Below the pieces are notes generated by a model. That model was not told where the DNA came from. It saw only the letters and a list, made by a program, of their open reading frames with translations, and ran no database searches. 64,000 bases of DNA from Lamellibrachia columna (taxonomy: Eukaryota; Annelida; Polychaeta; Sabellida; Siboglinidae). Made by a program: the position numbers and the translations under genes. This document shows positions 12,801 through 24,800 of this stretch, piece by piece. The stretch is from NCBI GenBank assembly GCA_963662155.1, contig OY759274.1:39200990-39264989 (forward strand). Direction: 5' to 3'. Positions within the stretch are counted from its first letter, which is position 1. Every line of letters starts with the position of its first letter.

Positions 12801-15800
12801 ATATCAATGACTTGGACGACAGTATAACAAGTAACGTACTGAAGTTTGCGGATGACACAAAACTGTTTAGAAAGGTTAATACTGATGGTGATAAACAACA
12901 TTTACAAAACGATCTAGACAGATTAGTGAAATGGTCTGAGAAATGGCAGATGTTCAATTTTGGGAAATGTAAATGCCTACATACAGGACATGGGAACTTG
13001 AATGTAAACTATAAAATGGGAGATACTGTTCTGCATACTACTGTAAAAGAAAATGACTTAGGAGTTACAATAAGCGCTGATATGAAAGTTTCAGAGCAGT
13101 GTGGTATTGCAGCTTCAAATTCTGGGATTGATTAGAAGAAACATAACATACAAGGGAAAAAAGTTAATTATACCTCTTTATAAAGCAATAGTTAGACCTC
13201 ATTTAGAATACTGTATACAAGCATGGAGACCATATCGTAAGAAGGATATAGATACGCTTGAACGCATACAAAGGAGAGCAACTAAAATGATTCCAGAACT
13301 GAGAGACCTTAGTTATGAAGAACGCCTGAAAGAATGTGGTTTAACAACTCTAGAGACAAGGAGGTTAAGAGGAGATCAGATTGAAGTTTTTAAGATATTG
13401 AATGGGTATGAAAATGTTGATAGAAATATGTTTTTCTCACTCAAGAAGGATAGCAGATCTAGAGGACATGAGGTAAAATTAGTAAAGGATCAATGTAGAT
13501 TGGACACCAGGAAGCACTCGTTCTCACAGAGGACAATAAATGAATGGAACAAATTGTCTACAGATTGTGTAACTGCTAGCATCGTGAATATGTTTAAAAA
13601 CAAGGTTGACACATATCTCAGGAGGGTGGGTTATAAGTAGATGAACATTGTTGGACTCTCGATAAGCCAATGGCTTCCTTGTCCACTTGCCATCTGGGCC
13701 TTTGGCTTGGATGGCAAGTCTTGTTAAATCTTGTTAAATCTAAATAGGCTGTGCATAATCCTAAATGCATTGTTATAAGAAACAATAGCATTTGAGTAAG
13801 CATGTGTTGATTCCATTTATACAAACTCCTCTTGAATTCACGATATCTGACATAGCAGTGAAGTAGGCCTATTATAAAAGATCTCTGCCAATAAAACACA
13901 CAACTGGTTTATTTATTATTAACCTTGAACATATTAGTTTCAACAACAAAAAGAACCTATCTTGAGAACATTGGCTTGTTTGATATACTGTAATGATTAC
14001 CATGTAGCATCTTATGTATTTCAGTTGAGATTGACTTGGTGTGCTCCATCTTTGCTACAAAGACTACTTGTTTGATATACTGTAATGATTACTGTGCAGC
14101 ATCTGATGTATTTCAGTTGAGATTGAATCGGTGTGCTCCATCTTTGCTGCAAAGACTACTTGCCGTCACAGTGGCACTTGTTTTGGCAGAGAAGGATGGC
14201 CAGCTTGCAGGTGAATCTTCCCAAAATACCCGCTGTTATATTTGCCACTTTTGGAACATAAATGCCCATGAAAATTGGTTCAGTATTGCAACCATAAACT
14301 GTCTGTGTTATTTCTCAGACTTTGTGTGCATGTATGCGTTTAATGTTCCTTATAATCAAGACAAGCATATGAATTGATTAATTTTCGCATATTCACAGGC
14401 ACACTATATACTTGTATGTTTTAATACTTGTTAGCTTATTTTCTTATCCTGATACCAATAATGCATTTTATTAGAAATAGTAGGATTGGGTTAAGTCACA
14501 TCTGTCAGTTTCTGTATCAGTTGTAGCTGCCACCACCAAAATCTGCATTAAGTATGGTTTCAATTATATCTTTCATAGATCAGTGTTTTTGTTGTGGAAC
14601 AACAAATTGAACTAAAACAGAATAAAGCTGGGGGAAAAGTTCTTGGGAATGATATCCAGACAGAACAGAGCCTTCTCCATGATCATTGTTCACACTACTT
14701 ATTTTACAGTAAATTATTGCTGGCAACGTTTCATAAATTTGCTAGACTAACTAGTTCACACAGTCTGAATTTTACCATACTTTATCATTGTACACAGACT
14801 TGAGAGTTGTGGTTGTTTTCTTGCTTGTCTGGGTGTTTGTATGTCTGCTGTGGTGTGTGTTTGTGACAAGATCTACTATCACAGCATCTGCCATGTACAT
14901 TCAGTTTTTTTCAACAGATCAGACCAGTTCAACTTTGACCACAAATGGTCAGCATTATATCCTAAGATTCAGATAATTTTTCATTGAACCACCAAGAAAG
15001 GGAGCAGAACATAATGCAGTGGGTCAGAAAACACCAGAGCTAAAACTGAGCATGATTAATTCATTTTGGATGTGTTGGTTAGTAAACTGTGGCAACTAAA
15101 TACTTGTATCAAGACAAATAATGGCATTTCCCTCAATTCTACTCTAGTTCTGGATTAACTTTTCCAGCCACAGTGTTATGACAATTGTTCGAATAAGCCA
15201 TCTCCCTGTAGTCTTGCATGTTGAGGACATTGTCATAGACACGGATATGTTATCTGTTGATAGGTGCACACAAGATTATAGTGGTTGGTTTTGTGAAACA
15301 AAGTTGAAAAGCTCAATAACACATCATGATGGTAGGTGCAGGAAAATGTGTCTGTCTAAATGTGTGCCAATGTTTTAATGGTGGATGTTATGTACTTTGT
15401 CAGGTTTTCAGCCTGAGATCTTACATGCTTTATATATATTTCCAAGCCACTGTTGCAAGTTTGTCTTATAATAGAAAGTTGAAACACATTCTAATTATCA
15501 TTAGGCTAGAAGAAGTCATATTTGTTCACATAACGTAGCATGCTTGAAATAATACCTATTTAATAGAATATATAAAATAGAATGTCTGGATGATATTTTT
15601 AAGAGGTTATGTTTTGGATACCCCTGCATACATATTGATTTGTGTTTACAATATCAACCACAAATGTTTAATGTACATAACAGTATAGCTGTGTACATTG
15701 TGTATTTGTTTTAGTATTAATGAAACGGTATATTATGTCTGTTTCATTAAAATAATTCTATTTAGAAACACCATTCTCCTTTGCAATCTCTTTTAATTGT

Positions 15801-18800
15801 TTTTTCTTTCTTTCCCATACATGTGTATATAGTGACATGTATATAGTTTATAATTACATGGCTAGTTTGACTTAGACTTATGCCACACGCTTAGCTACAT
15901 TAGCTGGATATATAAATCTGCTATAGCAAATGCAGTAAGCTAAATATGTTCAGTGATTGGCTTTCTAGGACATGGCGAGGGCTCTACAGAATCACCCTCA
16001 GCAGGCTCTGACTCAGGAGACACTGATGATTCGAGGGAATCACCATCTGACTCTGGAGACACGGATGATTCGAGGGAATCACATTTAGGTAAACCTGACT
16101 CCCGAGATTTGTCAAATCATTTGCCACCATGTCACACAAGTTAGTGTTAAGGACTGAACTGCCTGCTCTATAGTAGCATATGTTAAGCATTTCTGATTAA
16201 GAGCTATTTGACTGATGGTTCATGAACAATGTCATTGCTTCAGAATGACAGTGCTCTAATCATGACATATATATTCATCTATCAAAATGTTTGCCTGCTG
16301 ACGTTCTTCTTTGCTTCTAAGACTTAAACTTTTGCAGCATCTATGGTACCATATGCCTAACCTTAGGATACCTGAGCAGGATTTTCATGGGAGTCCACGA
16401 GTCCGAGACTCCTTATTTCACCTACAGACTCCTTATATGTCCCTTGGTAGGAGTCCGTGTGACTTCCTAATTTTAAAAGACGATAAATCCAGTGTTACAG
16501 TGGCCGATTTCAACAATCCATCAATGTGCGTTTATGCTGTCATCTTGAATAGGCTTCGGCCTGTAGCAAGTGGTCATACTCGCTTCTGTCAGTTCGCAGC
16601 CATCTTGGGTTATGGGCTACTTGTGATTGGTCAAAATATCGGAATTAAATTAAATCGCTAGCCTGGGCCTGTGTGGGAGGCATATGCATGTGGGAGATTG
16701 GAGCGCCATATGTAATATGTAGTCTGCATCATAGATGAATAAGATGATTCAATATGGCAAGTAATATGGTAAGGTACCTGGTGGAGCAAAAAGTGTGGAC
16801 TCCCAAATTTTTCTGCAGACTCCCAAATATGAGCAGAATGGGATTCTGCTGGACTCCCACCAATTTCCCATGAAAATCAGTGCCTATTAAAGATAGTTCT
16901 GATCTCACGCTCCATTTGGTTGATCAATGATCAGAGCTTCTTCAGAATCTAACAATAGTTCAGAATGTTCAGTTCCAGTTGTTAGTAATAGTATTACTTC
17001 ACGATAACATAAAATCACCTGGGTTGACCATAATTTATCTAGGAGGTTTTCAAATTAATTTATAGATTTGACTTGTACTACTGGTCAAATTAAAGCTGAA
17101 TACAAATAAAACAGAGTTTCTTATTGGTGCACAAAAGCAGTGAGGTAAACTTGATTGTTTTTTCCCGACACCTATGCTAAGCCAGAATTTCACGCTGGCC
17201 ATCTCAGCACAGAATTTAGGAGTCACCCTTGATAATTAAAATTTTAGACAGCACATTTCACAAACTTGTCGTTGCTGCTTTTATCATATTCTTGACCTTT
17301 GTCGTATTCACCGGTATATGTCTTTTGCTGTCGCCAAAAATATTGCAACTGGTCTTTTTAGCAGTAGACTTGACTATTGTAATTCCGTTTATCATAATAT
17401 TGCCCTCAACTATATCGTGAAACTTCAACATGTGCAAAATTGTTTGGCAAGGGTAGTTACCCGGTCTCCTCATTTCTCTCACTCAGTACCACTTCTTAAA
17501 TCATTGCATTGGCTCTCTGTCCAATGTATAGCCACAAAATGCTAAATTATATCATTTTGATAAAATCCCCAAAGAAATAAATGGTATGGTCAATTTTATA
17601 TTCTTTTATTTTAGGAGGGAATAGTAGAACAACACTGCCTCCCACTACTACTACCGGTCAGTTTACTCAGATTTTCTTGTTTAAAATGTTTTTATTCGCT
17701 TGTTATTATTCAAGACTAACTAAAAAAGGTGTATGTTTTGTACTGACTGCACTGATATGTTTGTTGGAACACTTATGTGGATATCTTTGCGTTAATTTGA
17801 TGTGTAAATTTTTTTACACATTTGATTTCATGAGATTACTGTGATTATTATTTTAATTATCTCTCATGGACATTAGATGCATTCACATACATGTTTATTG
17901 TGCTTGATCGAGAGTTAATTTGAACATCTGATTCTTCAGAAATTAACGTTGTTAGATTAGTTAGTTTGAAGACCAGTAGCACCTTTAGCACCAATGTTTC
18001 ATGGTCTTTTTATTTAAAATGTGTCAATTTCAAAACAGGTTTGTTTTCTGTCCCTCACAATTAGGACTGTTAGACTGTTATCTGCCTAATACACCATCTA
18101 CAGTAATATACCAATTAATTCAAATGACTTAAGATTACCTGTTATGCAAATTGTTATAGTGTAAAGAGGAGGATTGCGCAAAGATCTCTGTGAACACCAA
18201 TAAAAAGAGAAAGTGTTAAGGCAACTGCCTCTATACTAACATGTTGTATACTCCTCAGAATGAGCAACACCATTTTTATTAACACTGCCTCCACAACGTC
18301 TGCCACTTCCTCTGAACTCTCTATCACTATCAAAAATGAATAGTACTATTGTCATTCCACTCTTGGGGTTGCAGTGGAAATGCATCCTGGGAAATGTCCG
18401 CAGCCCACCGGTACTTTTGGCACATGTCATGAGGGATGTAGAAACGATGAGAGCTGCCCTTATGACAACAAGTGCTGTTCCAATGGCTGTGGACACATCT
18501 GTATGAAAGCCATCATTGACACAGGTAAGATATAATCACCACACTGTATTTGTGCCTGTAGGTGTGCAAGCATTTATTGCATGGTTCAACACCAAATATA
18601 ATTTTTCAGAAAAGCTAATTGTACATGTCCACAGTCAATTTAAACTGGTCTATTGAATCAAAGTTGTACTTTATTTCAGATAGCAGGACACCACCTACCT
18701 CCACCACAGGTCAGTTTAGTTTTTAACATATGTTTATTCATGTCTAAGACTGTTTATTAATTGATGTTTGTCAGTTACTGTTAGGATGTAACAACACAAT

Positions 18801-21800
18801 CAGTCCAATCCTGGTTATTTTTTCATGCCCTCATAGTTTGCCATTATGCTAGTTTTTTTGGAAGTGTTTCAAATATGTGCACAGTCTGTAGGCTGTGGAA
18901 GCTTCCCAAAATGGAAAGGTTCTTTAGGGATGTAGTTTAGGCTAAAGAACCTTCCCAAAATATATTCCTATTCCGTATATTCACTTCCATGTGCTGTAGT
19001 TTCCTCATACAGTGTATTGCTTTACTATTCACATTGCATACAAACTGTGTCTTTAAGGCACATCTACTCCAGGTGGGTGGGCATCTGGATCTGAATTTTT
19101 TTATTATTATTTAGTTCTTTTATAGCGTGTAGATTATATACGCCATCTAATTTCAACCAAAAATCTTCACACTTACCAAAATATCCACTTTAAATGAGTA
19201 GTAATGATAAAATTCTATATAATTAATAAAACAATTTACTAGATAATATATTTACCACAACTAGTTAATGATCTACTTGCAATAAAAGACATAAATTCAG
19301 ATCCGGATGCCCATCCATCTATAGTTAATGTACATTAAAGGATTATTAAGGTAGCTGAGGTGGCTATTATATACTTTTTATTTTGAATTGAGTAGTTTCA
19401 GTAGAACTCTAAGATAAATTAACCATTTCTTCACAGATTATAGTTGAAATACTATGTAATATTCCAGATTAATAAAATTTGGAGTTTTTAATTTATTTGG
19501 TTATGTTACAAGATTTTAAAAACAGTTTTGTAAATGTAAAAAATAGCCACAAAATGCTAAATTACATGATTTTTATAAAATCCCCAAAGAAATAAATGGT
19601 ATGGTCAATTTTATATTCTTTTATTTTAGGAGGGAATAGTAGAACCACACTGCCTCCCACTACTACTACCGGTCAGTTTACTCAGATTTTCTTATTTAAA
19701 ATGTTTTTATTCGCTTGTTATTGTTCAAGACTAACTAAAAAAGGTGTATGTTTTGTACTGACTGCACTGATATGTTTGTTGGAACACTTACGTGGATATC
19801 TTGGCGGTAATTTGATGTGTAAATTTTTTTACACATTTGGTTTCATGAGATTACTGTGATTATTATTTTAATTATCTCTCGTGGACATTAGATGCATTCA
19901 CATACATGTTTATTGTGCTTGGTCGAGAGTTAATTTGAACATCTGATTCTTCAGAAATTAACGTTGTTAGATTAGTTAGTTTGAAGACCAGTAGCACCTT
20001 TAGCACCAATGTTTCATGGTCTTTTTATTTAAAATGTGTCAATTTCAAAACAGGTTTGTTTTCTGTCCCTCACAATTAGGACTGTTAGACATGTTATCTG
20101 CCTAATACACCATCTACAGTAATATACCAATTAATTCAAATGACTTAAGATTACCTGTTATGCAAATTGTTATAGTGTAAAGAGGAGGATTGCGCAAAGA
20201 TCTCTGTGAACACCAATAAAAAGAGAAAGTGTTAAGGCAACTGCCTCTATACTAACATGTTGTATACTCCTCAGAATGAGCAACACCATTTTTATTAACA
20301 CTGCCTCCACAACGTCTGCCACTTCCTCTGAACTCTCTATCACTATCAAAAATGAATAGTACTATTGTCATTCCACTCTTGGGGTTGCAGTGGAAATGCA
20401 TCCTGGGAAATGTCCGCAGCCCACCGGTACTTTTGACACATGTCATGAGGGATGTAGAAACGATGAGAGCTGCCCTTATGACAACAAGTGCTGTTCCAAT
20501 GGCTGTGGACACATCTGTATGAAAGCCATCATTGACACAGGTAAGATATAATCACCACACTGTATTTGTGCCTGTAGGTGTGCAAGCATTTATTGCATGG
20601 TTCCACACCAAATATAATTTTTCAGAAAAGCTAATTGTACATGTCCACAGTCAATTTAAACTGGTCTATTGAATCAAAGTTGTACTTTATTTCAGATAGC
20701 AGGACACCACCTACCTCCACCACAGGTCAGTTTAGTTTTTAACATATGTTTATTCATGTCTAAGACTGTTTATTAATTGATGTTTGTCAGTTACTGTTAG
20801 GATGTAACAACACAATCAGTCCAATCCTGGTTATTTTTTCATGCCCTCATAGTTTGCCATTATGCTAGTTTTTTTGGAAGTGTTTCAAATATGTGCACAG
20901 TCTGTAGGCTGTGGAAGCTTCCCAAAATGGAAAGGTTCTTTAGGGATGTAGTTTAGGCTAAAGAACCTTCCCAAAATATATTCCTATTCCGTATATTCAC
21001 TTCCATGTGCTGTAGTTTCCTCATACAGTGTATTGCTTTACTATTCACATTGCATACAAACTGTGTCTTTAAGGCACATCTACTCCAGGTGGGTGGGCAT
21101 CTGGATCTGAATTTTTTAATTATTATTTAGTTCTTTTATAGCGTGTAGATTATATACGCCATCTAATTTCAACCAAAAATCTTCACACTTACCAAAATAT
21201 CCACTTTAAATGAGTAGTAATGATAAAATTCTATATAATTAATAAAACAATTTACTAGATAATATATTTACCACAACTAGTTAATGATCTACTTGCAATA
21301 AAAGACATAAATTCAGATCCGGATGCCCATCCATCTATAGTTAATGTACATTAAAGGATTATTAAGGTAGCTGAGGTGGCTATTATATACTTTTTATTTT
21401 GAATTGAGTAGTTTCAGTAGAACTCTTTAAGATAAATTAACCATTTCTTCACAGATTATAGTTGAAATACTATGTAATATTCCAGATTAATAAAATTTGG
21501 AGTTTTTAATTTATTTGGTTATGTTACAAGATTTTAAAAACAGTTTTGTAAATGTAAAAAATAGCCACAAAATGCTAAATTACATGATTTTTATAAAATC
21601 CCCAAAGAAATAAATGGTATGGTCAATTTTATATTCTTTTATTTTAGGAGGGAATAGTAGAACCACACTGCCTCCCACTACTACTACCGGTCAGTTTACT
21701 CAGATTTTCTTATTTAAAATGTTTTTATTCGCTTGTTATTGTTCAAGACTAACTAAAAAAGGTGTATGTTTTGTACTGACTGCACTGATATGTTTGTTGG

Positions 21801-24800
21801 AACACTTACGTGGATATCTTGGCGTTAATTTGATGTGTAAATTTTTTTACACATTTGGTTTCATGAGATTACTGTGATTATTATTTTAATTATCTCTCGT
21901 GGACATTAGATGCATTCACATACATGTTTATTGTGCTTGGTCGAGAGTTAATTTGAACATCTGATTCTTCAGAAATTAACGTTGTTAGATTAGTTAGTTT
22001 GCAGACCAGTAGCACCTTTAGCACCAATGTTTCATGGTCTTTTTATTTAAAATGTGTCAATTTCAAAACAGGTTTGTTTTCTGTCCCTCACAATTAGGAC
22101 TGTTAGACATGTTATCTGCCTAATACACCATCTACAGTAATATACCAATTAATTCAAATGACTTAAGATTACCTGTTATGCAAATTGTTATAGTGTAAAG
22201 AGGAGGATTGCGCAAAGATCTCTGTGAACACCAATAAAAAGAGAAAGTGTTAAGGCAACTGCCTCTATACTAACATGTTGTATACTCCTCAGAATGAGCA
22301 ACACCATTTTTATTAACACTGCCTCCACAACGTCTGCCACTTCCTCTGAACTCTCTATCACTATCAAAAATGAATAGTACTATTGTCATTCCACTCTTGG
22401 GGTTGCAGTGGAAATGCATCCTGGGAAATGTCCGCAGCCCACCGGTACTTTTGACACATGTCATGAGGGATGTAGAAACGATGAGAGCTGCCCTTATGAC
22501 AACAAGTGCTGTTCCAATGGCTGTGGACACATCTGTATGAAAGCCATCATTGACACAGGTAAGATATAATCACCACACTGTATTTGTGCCTGTAGGTGTG
22601 CAAGCATTTATTGCATGGTTCCACACCAAATATAATTTTTCAGAAAAGCTAATTGTACATGTCCACAGTCAATTTAAACTGGTCTATTGAATCAAAGTTG
22701 TACTTTATTTCAGATAGCAGGACACCACCTACCTCCACCACAGGTCAGTTTAGTTTTTAACATATGTTTATTCATGTCTAAGACTGTTTATTAATTGATG
22801 TTTGTCAGTTACTGTTAGGATGTAACAACACAATCAGTCCAATCCTGGTTATTTTTTCATGCCCTCATAGTTTGCCATTATGCTAGTTTTTTTGGAAGTG
22901 TTTCAAATATGTGCACAGTCTGTAGGCTGTGGAAGCTTCCCAAAATGGAAAGGTTCTTTAGGGATGTAGTTTAGGCTAAAGAACCTTCCCAAAATATATT
23001 CCTATTCCGTATATTCACTTCCATGTGCTGTAGTTTCCTCATACAGTGTATTGCTTTACTATTCACATTGCATACAAACTGTGTCTTTAAGGCACATCTA
23101 CTCCAGGTGGGTGGGCATCTGGATCTGAATTTTTTTATTATTATTTAGTTCTTTTATAGCGTGTAGATTATATACGCCATCTAATTTCAACCAAAAATCT
23201 TCACACTTACCAAAATATCCACTTTAAATGAGTAGTAATGATAAAATTCTATATAATTAATAAAACAATTTACTAGATAATATATTTACCACAACTAGTT
23301 AATGATCTACTTGCAATAAAAGACATAAATTCAGATCCGGATGCCCATCCATCTATAGTTAATGTACATTAAAGGATTATTAAGGTAGCTGAGGTGGCTA
23401 TTATATACTTTTTATTTTGAATTGAGTAGTTTCAGTAGAACTCTTTAAGATAAATTAACCATTTCTTCACAGATTATAGTTGAAATACTATGTAATATTC
23501 CAGATTAATAAAATTTGGAGTTTTTAATTTATTTGGTTATGTTACAAGATTTTAAAAACAGTTTTGTAAATGTAAAAAATAGCCACAAAATGCTAAATTA
23601 CATGATTTTTATAAAATCCCCAAAGAAATAAATGGTATGGTCAATTTTATATTCTTTTATTTTAGGAGGGAATAGTAGAACCACACTGCCTCCCACTACT
23701 ACTACCGGTCAGTTTACTCAGATTTTCTTATTTAAAATGTTTTTATTCGCTTGTTATTGTTCAAGACTAACTAAAAAAGGTGTATGTTTTGTACTGACTG
23801 CACTGATATGTTTGTTGGAACACTTACGTGGATATCTTGGCGTTAATTTGATGTGTAAATTTTTTTACACATTTGGTTTCATGAGATTACTGTGATTATT
23901 ATTTTAATTATCTCTCGTGGACATTAGATGCATTCACATACATGTTTATTGTGCTTGGTCGAGAGTTAATTTGAACATCTGATTCTTCAGAAATTAACGT
24001 TGTTAGATTAGTTAGTTTGAAGACCAGTAGCACCTTTAGCACCAATGTTTCATGGTCTTTTTATTTAAAATGTGTCAATTTCAAAACAGGTTTGTTTTCT
24101 GTCCCTCACAATTAGGACTGTTAGACATGTTATCTGCCTAATACACCATCTACAGTAATATACCAATTAATTCAAATGACTTAAGATTACCTGTTATGCA
24201 AATTGTTATAGTGTAAAGAGGAGGATTGCGCAAAGATCTCTGTGAACACCAATAAAAAGAGAAAGTGAGGCAACTGCCTCTATACTAACATGTTGTATAC
24301 TCCTCAGAATGAGCAACACCATTTTTATTAACACTGCCTCCACAACGTCTGCCACTTCCTCTGAACTCTCTATCACTATCAAAAATGAATAGTACTATTG
24401 TCATTCCACTCTTGGGGTTGCAGTGGAAATGCATCCTGGGAAATGTCCGCAGCCCACCGGTACTTTTGACACATGTCATGAGGGATGTAGAAACGATGAG
24501 AGCTGCCCTTATGACAACAAGTGCTGTTCCAATGGCTGTGGACACATCTGTATGAAAGCCATCATTGACACAGGTAAGATATAATCACCACACTGTATTT
24601 GTGCCTGTAGGTGTGCAAGCATTTATTGCATGGTTCTACACCAAATATAATTTTTCAGAAAAGCTAATTGTACATGTCCACAGTCAATTTAAACTGGTCT
24701 ATTGAATCAAAGTTGTACTTTATTTCAGATAGCAGGACACCACCTACCTCCACCACAGGTCAGTTTAGTTTTTAACATATGTTTATTCATGTCTAAGACT

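Larger units (their letters stand above)
10979..13745 (+). mobile_element. CR1/Rex1-like LINE, 5'-truncated, EN plus RT
   Basis: Starts inside the endonuclease at ESWANIDITDAELGLTGY. EN motifs: RRGGGVILYV, GLVYRSPN, IIMGDFNHGHIQW, LDIVLSS, LGNSDHNQIHF. RT motifs: NYRPVSLTSVICKLLERL, HGFLKARSCLTN, IYLDFQKAFDKVPH, SGVPQGSVLGPILF, the FADDTKLF catalytic box at about 12842-12865, and a C-terminal LETRRLRGDQIEVFK. It ends CTCGATAAGCCAATGGCTTC ... TCTTGTTAAATCTTG. It is dead: small indels break the frame near 11785, 12020 and 13115. It lies in the intron between 8978 and 14117. Confidence 0.92.

Noticed and set aside
17581..17844. Five 87-codon plus-strand frames starting MVWSILYS
   Set aside because: They start in intron sequence, run through the linker exon and its donor, and have no domain. 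They repeat only because the 2-kb unit is tandemly duplicated.
18236..18496. Five antisense 86-codon frames (18236, 20252, 22270, 24285, 26284)
   Set aside because: They are reverse-strand shadows of the WAP exon and its flank. The plus strand has the eight-Cys WAP signature and good splice sites; the minus frames have none.
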